Program-made: the position numbers and the translations under genes
Notes under the pieces: generated by a model
What the model saw: only the letters and a program-made list of their open reading frames with translations
Told to the model about the DNA's origin: nothing
Database searches by the model: none
Shown: positions 42,264 through 50,677 of the stretch, one piece after another
Layout of the letters: the number at the start of each line of letters is the position of its first letter
How positions within the stretch are numbered: the stretch's first letter is position 1
Origin: JBBCJT01 sp037190665
Lineage (GTDB): Bacteria > Pseudomonadota > Alphaproteobacteria > Acetobacterales > Acetobacteraceae
NCBI GenBank assembly: GCA_037190665.1
Contig: JBBCJT010000010.1
Coordinates: 1 to 64,000 of the forward strand
Length of the DNA: 64,000 bases
Reading direction: 5' to 3'

Positions 42264-43831
42264 AGGGCGCAGCAGATCGCGCGATCCGGCCCGACGAGAT
42301 CATTGTCGATCTGTTCGCCGGTGGTGGCGGAGCGAGCGAAGGCATCCGCCAGGCGCTGGGTCGGCATCCCGATCTGGCGGTGAATCACGACGAGGATGCG
42401 ATCGCCTGCCACACGGCGAACCATCCGACGACCGAGCACGCCTGCGCCTCGGTGTGGAACGTCGAGCCGCGCGTCGCATGCGCCGGGCGGCCTGTGGGTC
42501 TCCTGTGGGCATCGCCGGACTGCAGGCATTTCAGCCGTGCGGCGGGTGGGCGCCCCAAGTGGAAGTCCGTCCGCGCGCTGCCCGGCGTGGTGCTGACCTG
42601 GGCGACCCGCGTGCGACCCCGCGTGATCGTGGTGGAGAATGTGCGCGAGTTCCTCGGATGGGGACCGCTGCTGGAGGATGGCCGGCCCTGCCCGGACCGG
42701 ATCGGCCGCAGCTTCAACGTCTGGGTCGGGCGACTTCGCGGCCTGGGATACCGGGTGCAGTGGCGCGAGCTGTGCGCCGCGGACCTCGGCGCGCCGACCA
42801 TCCGCACGCGGCTGATCGTCGTCGCGCGCTGCGACGATGCGCCCATCGTCTGGCCGCAGCCGACGCATCATCGCGTGCCGGGCCTGTTTGGCCAGCCGTG
42901 GCGCACAGCCGCTGAGATCATCGACTGGTCTCTGCCGTGCCCCAGCATCTTCGATCGCCGGCGCCCGCTGGCGGACAAGACGCTCGCGCGCGTGGCAGAG
43001 GGCGTGAGGCGGTACGTGCTCGATGCGGCCGAACCGTTCGTCGTCTCCGTCACGCATGCCGGCGGGTTCCGGGGGCAGTCGCTGCGCGCTCCGCTGGCGA
43101 CGGTGACCTGCGCGAACCGGGGCGAGAAGGCCCTGGTAGTGCCGACGCTGGTACAGACGGGCTATGGCGAGCGCGCCGGCCAGGCGCCGCGCGTTCCCGG
43201 CCTCGACAAGCCGCTCGGCACGCTTGTTGCGGGGGGCGGAAAGCATGCACTGGTCAGCGCGTTTCTCGCCGGGTGCGGCGGCCGGGCCGGGCAGTCGCCA
43301 CCGAAGAGCGTGGCGGCACCCATGAACACGATCACCGCGAAGGCTGACCAGATCCTTGTCGCTGCGTTCGTCGCCCAGCACAACGGAGGCGTGATCGGCC
43401 GCGGGGCGGGCGAGCCGGTCAGCACGATCAGCACGGCCGGCTCGCAGCAGAACCTCGTCGAATGCGCGCTCTCCGATACGGATCGCGCCGGCGCAGAGCG
43501 CGTCGCTGCGTTCATGATCCGATACAACGGGTTGAACATCGGGCAGGATCTGCGCGAGCCCCTCGGCAGCGTCACGAGCAAGCCGCGTTTCGCGCTTGTC
43601 ACCGTCCACGGCATTCCATTGCCGATCGCCGATATCGGCATGCGGATGCTCGCAGTGGATGAGCTGCGACGCGCCCAGGGCTTCCCGGACGGCTACGACC
43701 TCACCGCCGGCGGTCGCCTCAGTAAAACGGCGCAGATCCGCCTGATCGGCAACAGCGTCGTCCCGGCGGTCGCTGCCGCAGTGGTGCGGGCCAACCTCGC
43801 CTCCCATCGCGCGGCGGAGTTGGCGGCGTGA
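42260..43831 (+). CDS. DNA (cytosine-5) methyltransferase
   Basis: The 523-aa protein starts at GTG 42260 (GTGA). Motif I is VDLFAGGGGASEG (about 16-28). The catalytic Cys is Cys88 in WASPDCRHFS; the usual PC dipeptide is a PDC variant, common in phage enzymes. ENV is in VVVENVREF, motif VIII-like IRTRLIVVA, and the final GNSVVP. The variable region is long (repeats such as PLGTLVAGG and PLATVTCAN), probably determining specificity. Likely anti-restriction. Confidence 0.87.
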   Translation: MKGAADRAIRPDEIIVDLFAGGGGASEGIRQALGRHPDLAVNHDEDAIACHTANHPTTEHACASVWNVEPRVACAGRPVGLLWASPDCRHFSRAAGGRPKWKSVRALPGVVLTWATRVRPRVIVVENVREFLGWGPLLEDGRPCPDRIGRSFNVWVGRLRGLGYRVQWRELCAADLGAPTIRTRLIVVARCDDAPIVWPQPTHHRVPGLFGQPWRTAAEIIDWSLPCPSIFDRRRPLADKTLARVAEGVRRYVLDAAEPFVVSVTHAGGFRGQSLRAPLATVTCANRGEKALVVPTLVQTGYGERAGQAPRVPGLDKPLGTLVAGGGKHALVSAFLAGCGGRAGQSPPKSVAAPMNTITAKADQILVAAFVAQHNGGVIGRGAGEPVSTISTAGSQQNLVECALSDTDRAGAERVAAFMIRYNGLNIGQDLREPLGSVTSKPRFALVTVHGIPLPIADIGMRMLAVDELRRAQGFPDGYDLTAGGRLSKTAQIRLIGNSVVPAVAAAVVRANLASHRAAELAA

Positions 43832-44514
43832 GGGTCGAGCGGATCGGCGACGTGTCGCTGTATCTCGGCGATTGCCGCGAGATCATGCCGGGCCTGCAGG
43901 CCGACGTGATCTGCACCGACCCGGTATGGCCGAACTGTCCGGCCGGGCTGATCCCTGGCCACAACCGGCCCTACGCGCTCTGGGCGGAGGCGATGGGTGC
44001 CTGCCCCGGCGGTGTGCGCCGTGTCGTGGCGGTGATGCGGAGCGACAGCGACCCGGCGATCTTCGCGGGCGGACCGCGCCTGCCGTTCTTCCGCACGATC
44101 CTTCTGCCCTATGCGCTGCCTTCGTACATCGGCCGCGTCCTCGGCGGCGACGAGGTCGCCTACTGGTATGGCGATGTGCCGCGTGTTGCGCCGGGCCGCC
44201 GGCTGATCCCGGGGCGAGGGCCGAGCGCGCAACCGTCAGGCCGTCCGCCCAATGGGCATCCGTGCTCTCGCGCGCAGGTCCATTTCGACTGGCTGGTCGT
44301 TTGGTGCAGCGACCCCGGCGAGATCATCCTCGACCCGTTCATGGGCAGCGGCACGACCATCGTTGCCGCGATGCGTGGCGGCCGACCGGCGATCGGCATC
44401 GAGATCGACCCGGACTTCTTCGACATTGCATGCCGCCGCGTCGAGGAGGAGGCCCGGGCGCCGCGCCTTCCGCTCGTCACGCGGCAGGCGGCGACGCAGG
44501 GGGCGATGCTGTGA
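43828..44514 (+). CDS. DNA methyltransferase with variant DPVW motif
   Basis: The 228-aa beta-type methyltransferase starts at GTG 43828 (GTGA). The catalytic motif is TDPVWPN at residues 30-36 in place of DPPY/SPPY; the SAM motif is LDPFMGSGTTIVAA near 171. The QVHFDWLVVWC segment matches N4/N6 families. Substitution of the second Pro and Tyr may change base choice or activity. Third methyltransferase of the operon. Confidence 0.75.
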   Translation: MRVERIGDVSLYLGDCREIMPGLQADVICTDPVWPNCPAGLIPGHNRPYALWAEAMGACPGGVRRVVAVMRSDSDPAIFAGGPRLPFFRTILLPYALPSYIGRVLGGDEVAYWYGDVPRVAPGRRLIPGRGPSAQPSGRPPNGHPCSRAQVHFDWLVVWCSDPGEIILDPFMGSGTTIVAAMRGGRPAIGIEIDPDFFDIACRRVEEEARAPRLPLVTRQAATQGAML

Positions 44515-44579
44515 ACCCCGATGATGGGCTGGCGATGCCGCCCACCGCGCCCCGTTTCCGTAGCAGGAGTGCCGGCTGA
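44511..44579 (+). CDS. Possible 22-aa leader peptide
   Basis: GTG 44511 overlaps the methyltransferase stop, and its TGA overlaps the ATG of the initiator gene (TGATG). The product contains MPPTAPRFRSRS. It may only couple translation to the next gene; it carries that gene's AGCAGGAG ribosome-binding site. Confidence 0.3.
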   Translation: MNPDDGLAMPPTAPRFRSRSAG

Positions 44580-45538
44580 TGGCTCGCATCCGCAGCGTTC
44601 ACCCCGGCCTGTTCACCGACGAGGCGTTCGTCGAACTGAGCATGGCCGCGCGCGTGCTGTTCATCGGCCTGTGGACCGAATGCGACGACCAGGGCGTGTT
44701 CGAGTGGAAGCCGCGCACGATCAAGATGCGCCTGCTGGCCGCCGACACCGTCGAGGTGGAGCCGCTGCTTGCGGAACTCGTCGCCGTTGGCGGGGTGCGC
44801 CGGTACGAAGTCGACGGCCGTCAGTACGGCGCGGTTCGGAACTTCGCCCGCTTTCAGCGCCCCAAGAAGCCGAACGCGATCCACCCGTTGCCCGCCGAGT
44901 TCCGAACCTACGTCGGTTCAAGTGAGGTCAGTTCCGAACCGGGCGACGATGAAGGGGGCAGCGGTTCCCCACCGGGAGCGTCTGGACGCGATCCGGTTCC
45001 GAAAACGGAGGAACCGGACCTACCTCAACCGCCATCGGTTCCGCCGAAGTCGGAAAAGCCGAATCAGATGGAGGATGGAGGAGGGAGGAGGGAGAGGGAG
45101 GAAGAGGATCTACCGCTCACTACGCTCGCTCCCTCGCCGGCCATGCCAGCGAGGCCGCAACAGGGCGGCGTGGCGGAGGTCATTCGCGGCAGGGACGCCG
45201 CGTTCGAGAGGTGGTGGCTGGCCTACCCGCGGAAGGTCGGGAAGGGCGCGGCACGCAAGGCGTGGCAACTGGCCGAGGCGAAGGTCGGCGGGGACCTGCT
45301 GCTCGCCGCCGTTCATCGCCAGCGCTGGGCCGACGATCCGCGATTCATCCCCCATCCGGCGACCTGGCTGAACGGCGAGCGCTGGGCTGACGATCCCGGC
45401 GCGGCAGCACCGCCCCACGCCCCGAAGGGCGACATGGGCTGGATGGCTGCGGAGCTGGGGATTCAGCCGGTACCGGCAGACCACCACCGCCCGATCTTCG
45501 ATCTCGAGCCCGACGACCCCGAGGAGCCCGTGCATTGA
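44579..45538 (+). CDS. Phage replication-initiator-like protein
   Basis: The 319-aa protein has an N-terminal winged-helix domain typical of phage replication proteins: MARIRSVHPGLFTDEAFVEL, ARVLFIGLWTECDDQGVF, KPRTIKMRLLAAD and FARFQRPKKPN. A long Pro/Ser/Glu linker follows, then FERWWLAYPRKVGKGAARKAW, a C-terminal helical domain that may recruit a helicase. The linker is encoded by a 32-base homopurine tract (45077-45108), a possible replication origin as in lambda O. Only initiator candidate in the window. Confidence 0.75.
   Translation: MARIRSVHPGLFTDEAFVELSMAARVLFIGLWTECDDQGVFEWKPRTIKMRLLAADTVEVEPLLAELVAVGGVRRYEVDGRQYGAVRNFARFQRPKKPNAIHPLPAEFRTYVGSSEVSSEPGDDEGGSGSPPGASGRDPVPKTEEPDLPQPPSVPPKSEKPNQMEDGGGRREREEEDLPLTTLAPSPAMPARPQQGGVAEVIRGRDAAFERWWLAYPRKVGKGAARKAWQLAEAKVGGDLLLAAVHRQRWADDPRFIPHPATWLNGERWADDPGAAAPPHAPKGDMGWMAAELGIQPVPADHHRPIFDLEPDDPEEPVH
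45077..45108 (+). other. Homopurine tract within the initiator gene
   Basis: 32 consecutive purines on the + strand (GGAGGAGG-type) lie in the linker-coding part of the initiator gene. This strand asymmetry could melt or form a triplex, and lambda-type origins are inside the initiator gene. Confidence 0.4.
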
Positions 45539-46194
45539 ACGCCCTCGCACCCATCGCCCAGCGCAGCCTGCCGGCGACGATGCAGTCCCCGCCGCACCTG
45601 TCGCCCGACCTCGGATACCTCGTGCAGCGGCTGATCGAGGCGCCGGAGCAGCCCCCGATGCTCGCGACCAGGGCGCTGCGCGTCGAGGCGCGCGCAGCCG
45701 CGGATCGCCTGCGCAAACTGCTCACCCCGGTCGATGCGGACACCGTCCGGCGCTGGCTGCTGCCGATCAACGCCGCCGTGCGCAGACCTCTCGCCGCGGA
45801 GGATTTCGCCGCACGCGCTGCCGCCATCGCGATCACCGTTTCGGGCCTGCCGAGCCGGGTGTTCACTGTCCCCACGCAGCGCGAGGCGATGCAGACGTTC
45901 CGGATCTTCCCCGCCGCCGCCGACATCTGCGGCCTGCTCGAGCCATATGTCGCCGATCTGCGCCGCCCGTTGCACGCCCTGCAGCGCGTCGCGGCCAGCG
46001 CCGACGCCGATGGCGGGCCGCGCGCCTCGAGCGAGGAGGCTGTCGCGGGGTTCGCCCGCATCCACGCCGCCATCGCGGATGCGGCGCCACCAGCCGTCGA
46101 CATACCCAGGCCCGCGCCGAGGGCGGCCTATCTCAGCCGGGCGATGCTGGATGCGATGCGCGCGGGCCGCGCTGCGGCACAGGGCCCGTCGTGA
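45535..46194 (+). CDS. Hypothetical phage protein
   Basis: The 219-aa product starts at TTG 45535 (TTGA overlap with the previous stop). It is mainly helical: PDLGYLVQRLIEAP, ARAAADRLRKLLTPVDADTVRRWLLPI and RIFPAAADICGLLEPYV. Position after the initiator suggests a helicase loader or other replication accessory, but no motif proves this. Overlaps the following GTG. Confidence 0.62.
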   Translation: MNALAPIAQRSLPATMQSPPHLSPDLGYLVQRLIEAPEQPPMLATRALRVEARAAADRLRKLLTPVDADTVRRWLLPINAAVRRPLAAEDFAARAAAIAITVSGLPSRVFTVPTQREAMQTFRIFPAAADICGLLEPYVADLRRPLHALQRVAASADADGGPRASSEEAVAGFARIHAAIADAAPPAVDIPRPAPRAAYLSRAMLDAMRAGRAAAQGPS

Positions 46195-46769
46195 TCCCGG
46201 AACCGCCCCCGCGTGTGCGCCGTGAACCTGTCGTCGATCCGGTCACCGGGGAGGTGATCCGCGATGCGACGGTCGAGCGCGCCGAATGGATCGACCCCGA
46301 CGACGCGAACCCCAACCGCCGTGCGGCCAAGCGCATCGCCGGCTGGCGTCGCGCCGATCCGCTGCGCAACCTGGCGGCCCGCTCCGGCCTCGTGACCCCG
46401 ATGCACCTTGCCGCCGCCGATCGGTACCGCGGCGTCTACGAGCTGGGCGTCCTCGGGGCAGGGGCCAACAGCGCGCCGGTCGTTCGCATCGCGGTCAGCG
46501 GTGGCGGGGCAGGGCAGGTGCACCCGACGATCGCGCGCCTCGCCTCGCTGCGGCAGTTCCGCGCGGCGCGCGCCTTCGCCGGTGGCGCGCGGCCGGAACT
46601 GCTCGACCATGTGGTGCTGGAGATGGGGCACGTGTCGTCCTGGGCACGGCCTCGCGCCGTCGATCCGAAGGTGGCGACGGGCCTCCTCATCGCCTCGCTC
46701 GATCTGCTGGTGACGTTCTTCCGCGTGCTCGACGACAAGGCTGAGTTTGTCGGCCCTATAAACGCTTGA
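46191..46769 (+). CDS. Hypothetical phage protein, possible late regulator
   Basis: The 192-aa protein starts at GTG 46191. It contains DPVTGEVIRDATVERAEW, a basic RRAAKRIAGWRRADPL segment, a YRGVYELGVLG block and helical C-terminus, a layout seen in phage proteins just before terminase genes. It might regulate late transcription. No HTH can be named with certainty. It ends the early operon, 88 bases before the terminase. Confidence 0.58.
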   Translation: MIPEPPPRVRREPVVDPVTGEVIRDATVERAEWIDPDDANPNRRAAKRIAGWRRADPLRNLAARSGLVTPMHLAAADRYRGVYELGVLGAGANSAPVVRIAVSGGGAGQVHPTIARLASLRQFRAARAFAGGARPELLDHVVLEMGHVSSWARPRAVDPKVATGLLIASLDLLVTFFRVLDDKAEFVGPINA

Positions 46770-46796
46770 CACGAACGCCTTTCGCGACCCAGTAAT
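46766..46796 (+). promoter_or_regulatory. Candidate late promoter upstream of the terminase
   Basis: TTGACA (46766-46771) and AGTAAT (46791-46796), 19-base spacer, lie in the only non-overlapping gap (46770-46857) of the rightward operon. CTATAA just upstream is another -10-like word. Confidence 0.35.
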
Positions 46797-46857
46797 TCGC
46801 CATCGTTGCGAGTGGCGTGTCGAGGCCACCGCAATCATACCGCTCCGAAACAATCGA

Positions 46858-47265
46858 ATGGCTGCCACACCCAAGCGCAAGGTCGGGCGTCCGCCCTATG
46901 CGCCCACGAAGCGCGACCGGGGTCTGGTCGAGGTGCTGGTCGCCTGCGGGCTCACGCACGCGCAGATCGGCGGCGTGCTCAAGATCAGCGAGGACACGCT
47001 GGCGAAGTATTTCCCGGAGGAGATCGCCTCCGGTCATGCGAAGGTCCTGGCGAAGGTCGCCGGCGGGCTGGCCCGCGCTGCGATGAAGGGCGACCGCACC
47101 GCGCAGATATTCTGGCTCAAGACGCGCGCAGGCTGGCGCGAGGTGTCGCGGGTCGAGAACACCGGCGCTGACGGCGGCCCGATGGAGATGAACATCGGCG
47201 GCCAGGTGACGATCTACATCCCCGACAACGGGCGCGGCGGGGATGGCATGGGCGGTGGTGGCTAA
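46858..47265 (+). CDS. Terminase small subunit-like protein
   Basis: The 135-aa protein has an HTH near residues 22-50 (LVEVLVACGLTHAQIGGVLKI and SEDTLAKYFPEEI), then a helical oligomerisation region and a Gly-rich C-terminus. HTH plus position directly before the large terminase identifies the DNA-recognition subunit. It recognises the packaging site. No ribosome-binding site is obvious. Its 3' end overlaps terL by 23 bases. Confidence 0.78.
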   Translation: MAATPKRKVGRPPYAPTKRDRGLVEVLVACGLTHAQIGGVLKISEDTLAKYFPEEIASGHAKVLAKVAGGLARAAMKGDRTAQIFWLKTRAGWREVSRVENTGADGGPMEMNIGGQVTIYIPDNGRGGDGMGGGG

Positions 47266-48676
47266 CACCATCCGTCCGCAGCCAGGGCCGCAGGAGCGGT
47301 TCCTCTCGAGCCCGGCGGATATCACGATCTACGGCGGCGCGGCGGGCGGCGGGAAAACCTACGGCCTGCTGATGGACCCGCTGCGCTACGTCCGGAACCC
47401 GGCGTTCGGCGCGGTGACGTTCCGCCGGCTCTCGACCCAGATCACGAGCGAGGGCGGACTGTGGGACACGAGCCGCACGCTCTATCCGTTGCTGGCCGCG
47501 CGGCCGTCGTCGCAGCCGCGCCATCACTGGAAGTTCCCGTCGGGTGCGAAGATGAGCTTCGCGCACCTGCAATACGACGCCGACGTGCTGGGCTGGCAGG
47601 GGGCGCAGATCCCCTACATCGGCTGGGACGAGCTGACGCATTTCAGCGAGTACCAGTTCTTCTACATGCTCTCGCGCAACCGGAGCGTCAGCGGCATCCG
47701 CCCGTGCATGCGGGCGACGTGCAACCCCGACGCGGATAGCTGGGTGGCACGGCTGCTCGCCTGGTGGATCGATCAGACGACCGGCTTCCCGATCCCCGAG
47801 CGGTCCGGCGTGCTGCGCTTCTTCAGCCGGCTCGGCGACCGCATGATCTGGGGCAGCAGCAAGGCGGAGGTCATCGCGCGGATCGGGGCGCCGCGGCTGG
47901 ACGCGATGACCCGCGAACTGGGCGTAGCGGCTGACGATCTGGTCAAGTCGATCACGTTCATTCCGTCGAAGCTGTCGGACAACCCGGCGCTGCTGGTGAA
48001 GGACCCGACCTACGGCGCGAACCTGATGGCGCTGCCTCGGGTCGAGCGGGAACGGCTCCTCGACGGCAACTGGAAGGTCCGGCGCGCGGCCGGGATGATC
48101 TTCCCGCGCAACGCGGTGAACATCATCGATGCGCTGCCGAGCGATGTGCTCGCCTGGGTGCGGCGCTGGGATCTCGCGGCCAGCAAGCCGACGGAGGAGG
48201 CCCCCGACCCGGACTGGACGGCGGGCGTGCTCATGGGCCGCCGGGAGAACGGCCGGAGCGTGGTCGCCGACTGCACGACGCTGCGCGACATCGCGACGCA
48301 GGTCCGGACGACGCTGCTGACCACCGCGAGGCAGGACAAGGCGCGGCACCGCAACGTGACGATCGTCGTGCCGCAGGACCCCGGCCAGGCGGGCAAGGCG
48401 CAGGCGCAGTCGCTGGTCACGCTGCTCGCCGGCTTCAAGGTGAAGATCGAGCGGGAGAGCGGGCACAAGCTGGTGCGGGCCGAGCCGTTCTCCGCGCAGT
48501 GGCAGGCCGGCAACGTCGATGTGCTCGCCGGCCCGTGGACCGATGCGTTCCTGACGGAAATGGACGGCTTCCCCAGCGCGGCGCACGACGACATCCCCGA
48601 CGCCGCAGCCGGGGCCTTCAACGAACTCGCTGGATCGATCACCGCACTCGAACGCGCCCGCGCCCTTGCAAGCTGA
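47243..48676 (+). CDS. terL: Terminase large subunit
   Basis: This 477-aa packaging ATPase-nuclease has Walker A GGAAGGGKT at residues 31-39 and Walker B IPYIGWDE with Asp129-Glu130. RNase H-like nuclease residues are Asp in RRWDLAASKP (about 313) and Asp in HDDIPDAAAG (about 454-458). It translocates DNA into the prohead and cuts concatemers. The start overlaps terS; its 3' end overlaps the portal gene. Confidence 0.93.
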   Translation: MAWAVVANTIRPQPGPQERFLSSPADITIYGGAAGGGKTYGLLMDPLRYVRNPAFGAVTFRRLSTQITSEGGLWDTSRTLYPLLAARPSSQPRHHWKFPSGAKMSFAHLQYDADVLGWQGAQIPYIGWDELTHFSEYQFFYMLSRNRSVSGIRPCMRATCNPDADSWVARLLAWWIDQTTGFPIPERSGVLRFFSRLGDRMIWGSSKAEVIARIGAPRLDAMTRELGVAADDLVKSITFIPSKLSDNPALLVKDPTYGANLMALPRVERERLLDGNWKVRRAAGMIFPRNAVNIIDALPSDVLAWVRRWDLAASKPTEEAPDPDWTAGVLMGRRENGRSVVADCTTLRDIATQVRTTLLTTARQDKARHRNVTIVVPQDPGQAGKAQAQSLVTLLAGFKVKIERESGHKLVRAEPFSAQWQAGNVDVLAGPWTDAFLTEMDGFPSAAHDDIPDAAAGAFNELAGSITALERARALAS

Positions 48677-50042
48677 CCCCACCACGGAACCGAACAGGCG
48701 CGCTCCCACCGCGCCGGTCGACCGCAATGGCAATCCGGTCCTCCGCCTCAACCTCGACGGCTATGTCAACGCCGTCATGGGGTTCGGCATGCCGGGCCTC
48801 GACCGGACGGCGCACACGCGATTCGCCGTCGGGATGCCGCGCAGCGTGCACGATCTGGCTGGCCTGTACGCCGGGCGCGGCCTCGCGGCGCGCATCGTGG
48901 ATCTGCCGGCCGACGACAGCCTGGCGCGCGGCGTGACGATCGAGGGCGACGACGAGAACGCGATTGCCGCGGAGTTCGACCGGCTCGGCGCGCTCCGCGT
49001 TCTGCAGGATGCGGTACGCTGGGCGCGCCTCGATGGTGCAGCCGCGGTGCTGCTGGTGGCACCGGGCCGGTACGATGAGCCGTTGAACCCGGACAACCCG
49101 GGCCGGATCGCGGAACTGCGCGCCTACAGCGTGACGCAGCTCGCGCGCGAGCCCGGGTCCTACACGGACCCGACGCAGCCGAACGTTGGCGAGCCGATGC
49201 GTTATCGCGTCACGCCGGGTGGCTCCGACCCGTTCGTGGTGCACGAGACGCGGCTGCTGCGGATCACAGGCGATCCGCTGCCACCGAGCGGGGCGGGGTG
49301 GCGCGTGCCGTGGGACGGCCGGTCGGCGCTGGAGGCGTGCGTCGAGGATGTGGGCCGGTATCTCCGGTCCCTGGGCTGGACGGAGCGGCTGCTGGAGCGG
49401 AAGCAGCAGGCGATCTACCAGATGCTCGGCCTCGCCGAGCTGATCGCCGCGGGCGAGGAAACCACCGCGCAGAAGCGCGTCGGCATGGTCGACATGGTCC
49501 GGTCGATCCTCAACTCGGTCGTGATCGACAAAGAGGACGCCTACACCGTCCTCAACCTCGGCCTCGACGGCATCCAGCCTGCCATCAATGAACTGCAGGT
49601 CGCCATCTCGGCGGCGACCGGTATCCCGGTGACGGTGCTGATGGGCCGCTCCCCGGCCGGCCAGAACGCCACCGGCACCTCGGATCTGGAAATCTACTAC
49701 GGCCTCGTCGGCAACAAGGTGCAGGCGCGCACGCTGCGCCGACCGATGGAAAGGCTGGTCGAGGTGCTGTGGCGCCAGCCGAATATGGCGCGCGAGCCCG
49801 AGGACTGGACGCTGACCTTCAACCCGCTCTGGGTGCCCACCGCGAAGGAACAGGCCGAGACCGAGAAGACGCGGGCCGAAGCACGTACCGCTCAAGTCAA
49901 CGCGGTCGTCTCCGCCATCGACGGCCAGATGATCACTGGCGACGAGGGACGCGATCACCTCGCGCGCGAGTGGCCCGAACTCGGCATCGAGGTCGGAACG
50001 CCGCTGCCCGCAATTTCAGACGACGATCGAGAGCAGCAATGA
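48666..50042 (+). CDS. Portal protein (DUF1073 / Acb1-like portal family)
   Basis: The 458-aa protein from TTG 48666 matches the DUF1073 portal family: MPRSVHDLAGLYAGRGLAARIVDLPADDSLARG (in parts), ARLDGAAAVLLVA, LERKQQAIYQMLGL, GIPVTVLMGRSPAGQNATG and DWTLTFNPLWVP. It forms the vertex channel for DNA. The Pfam family name mentions anti-CBASS Acb1, but this protein has the portal layout and no evidence of nuclease activity. It follows terL, as expected. Confidence 0.87.
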   Translation: MQADPTTEPNRRAPTAPVDRNGNPVLRLNLDGYVNAVMGFGMPGLDRTAHTRFAVGMPRSVHDLAGLYAGRGLAARIVDLPADDSLARGVTIEGDDENAIAAEFDRLGALRVLQDAVRWARLDGAAAVLLVAPGRYDEPLNPDNPGRIAELRAYSVTQLAREPGSYTDPTQPNVGEPMRYRVTPGGSDPFVVHETRLLRITGDPLPPSGAGWRVPWDGRSALEACVEDVGRYLRSLGWTERLLERKQQAIYQMLGLAELIAAGEETTAQKRVGMVDMVRSILNSVVIDKEDAYTVLNLGLDGIQPAINELQVAISAATGIPVTVLMGRSPAGQNATGTSDLEIYYGLVGNKVQARTLRRPMERLVEVLWRQPNMAREPEDWTLTFNPLWVPTAKEQAETEKTRAEARTAQVNAVVSAIDGQMITGDEGRDHLAREWPELGIEVGTPLPAISDDDREQQ

Positions 50043-50677
50043 ACAGGCAGACCATTTTCCGCGTGCTGACGGCCCTCGACGCGAGGGATCCCGGCCAGTG
50101 GGCCGACGAACTGCACGCGCCGTGCGCCGCCTATGGCATCACCACGCGCCTGCGCGCGGCGGCCTTCCTCGCGACCATCGTGCACGAAACGCGGGGCCTT
50201 TCCGTGCTGGTTGAGAGCCTCGACTATGCGCCGGCCCGGCTGATGGAGGTCTGGCCGGCGCGGTTCGACGGAGCCCTCGCACGACAGCTCGGCCGCACGG
50301 CTGGTCAGGCGGCGGACCAGCGCGCCATCGCGGAGCGCGCCTATGGCGGCCGGATGGGCAATGGCCCCGAGGGCAGCGGCGACGGCTGGCGGTTCCGCGG
50401 GCGCGGCCTGATCCAGATCACCGGCCGCACGAACTACGAGAACGCCGCACGCGCCCTGCAGGTGCCGCTGGGTGAACTGCCCGACTGGATGCAGACGCGC
50501 CACGGCGCAGCGGTGTCCGCAGCCTGGTGGTGGGCGGCCAACGGGTGCAACGAGCTGGCCGACGCGGGTGCGGTCGGACCCTGGCGCCTGCGGGTGAACG
50601 GCGGCCTCAACGGCCTCGGTCAGGTCAGTGCCCTGTACGATCGCAGCCTCGCCGCCATGCAGGCCGAGGCAGCCTAA
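50039..50677 (+). CDS. GH19 endolysin
   Basis: The 212-aa glycoside hydrolase family 19 (chitinase-like) lysin has FLATIVHETRGL with catalytic Glu50, then YGGRMGNGPEGSGDGW and FRGRGLIQITGRTNYENA, the family signature. It cleaves cell-wall glycan for lysis. No signal peptide, so it needs the holin encoded next. The start overlaps the portal stop (ATGA). A lysin this early in the late operon, next to the portal, is somewhat unusual. Confidence 0.88.
   Translation: MNRQTIFRVLTALDARDPGQWADELHAPCAAYGITTRLRAAAFLATIVHETRGLSVLVESLDYAPARLMEVWPARFDGALARQLGRTAGQAADQRAIAERAYGGRMGNGPEGSGDGWRFRGRGLIQITGRTNYENAARALQVPLGELPDWMQTRHGAAVSAAWWWAANGCNELADAGAVGPWRLRVNGGLNGLGQVSALYDRSLAAMQAEAA

Noticed and set aside
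48666..50042. Portal gene as an anti-CBASS nuclease
   Set aside because: The family name suggests Acb1, but the visible motifs and position after terL are those of a DUF1073 portal.
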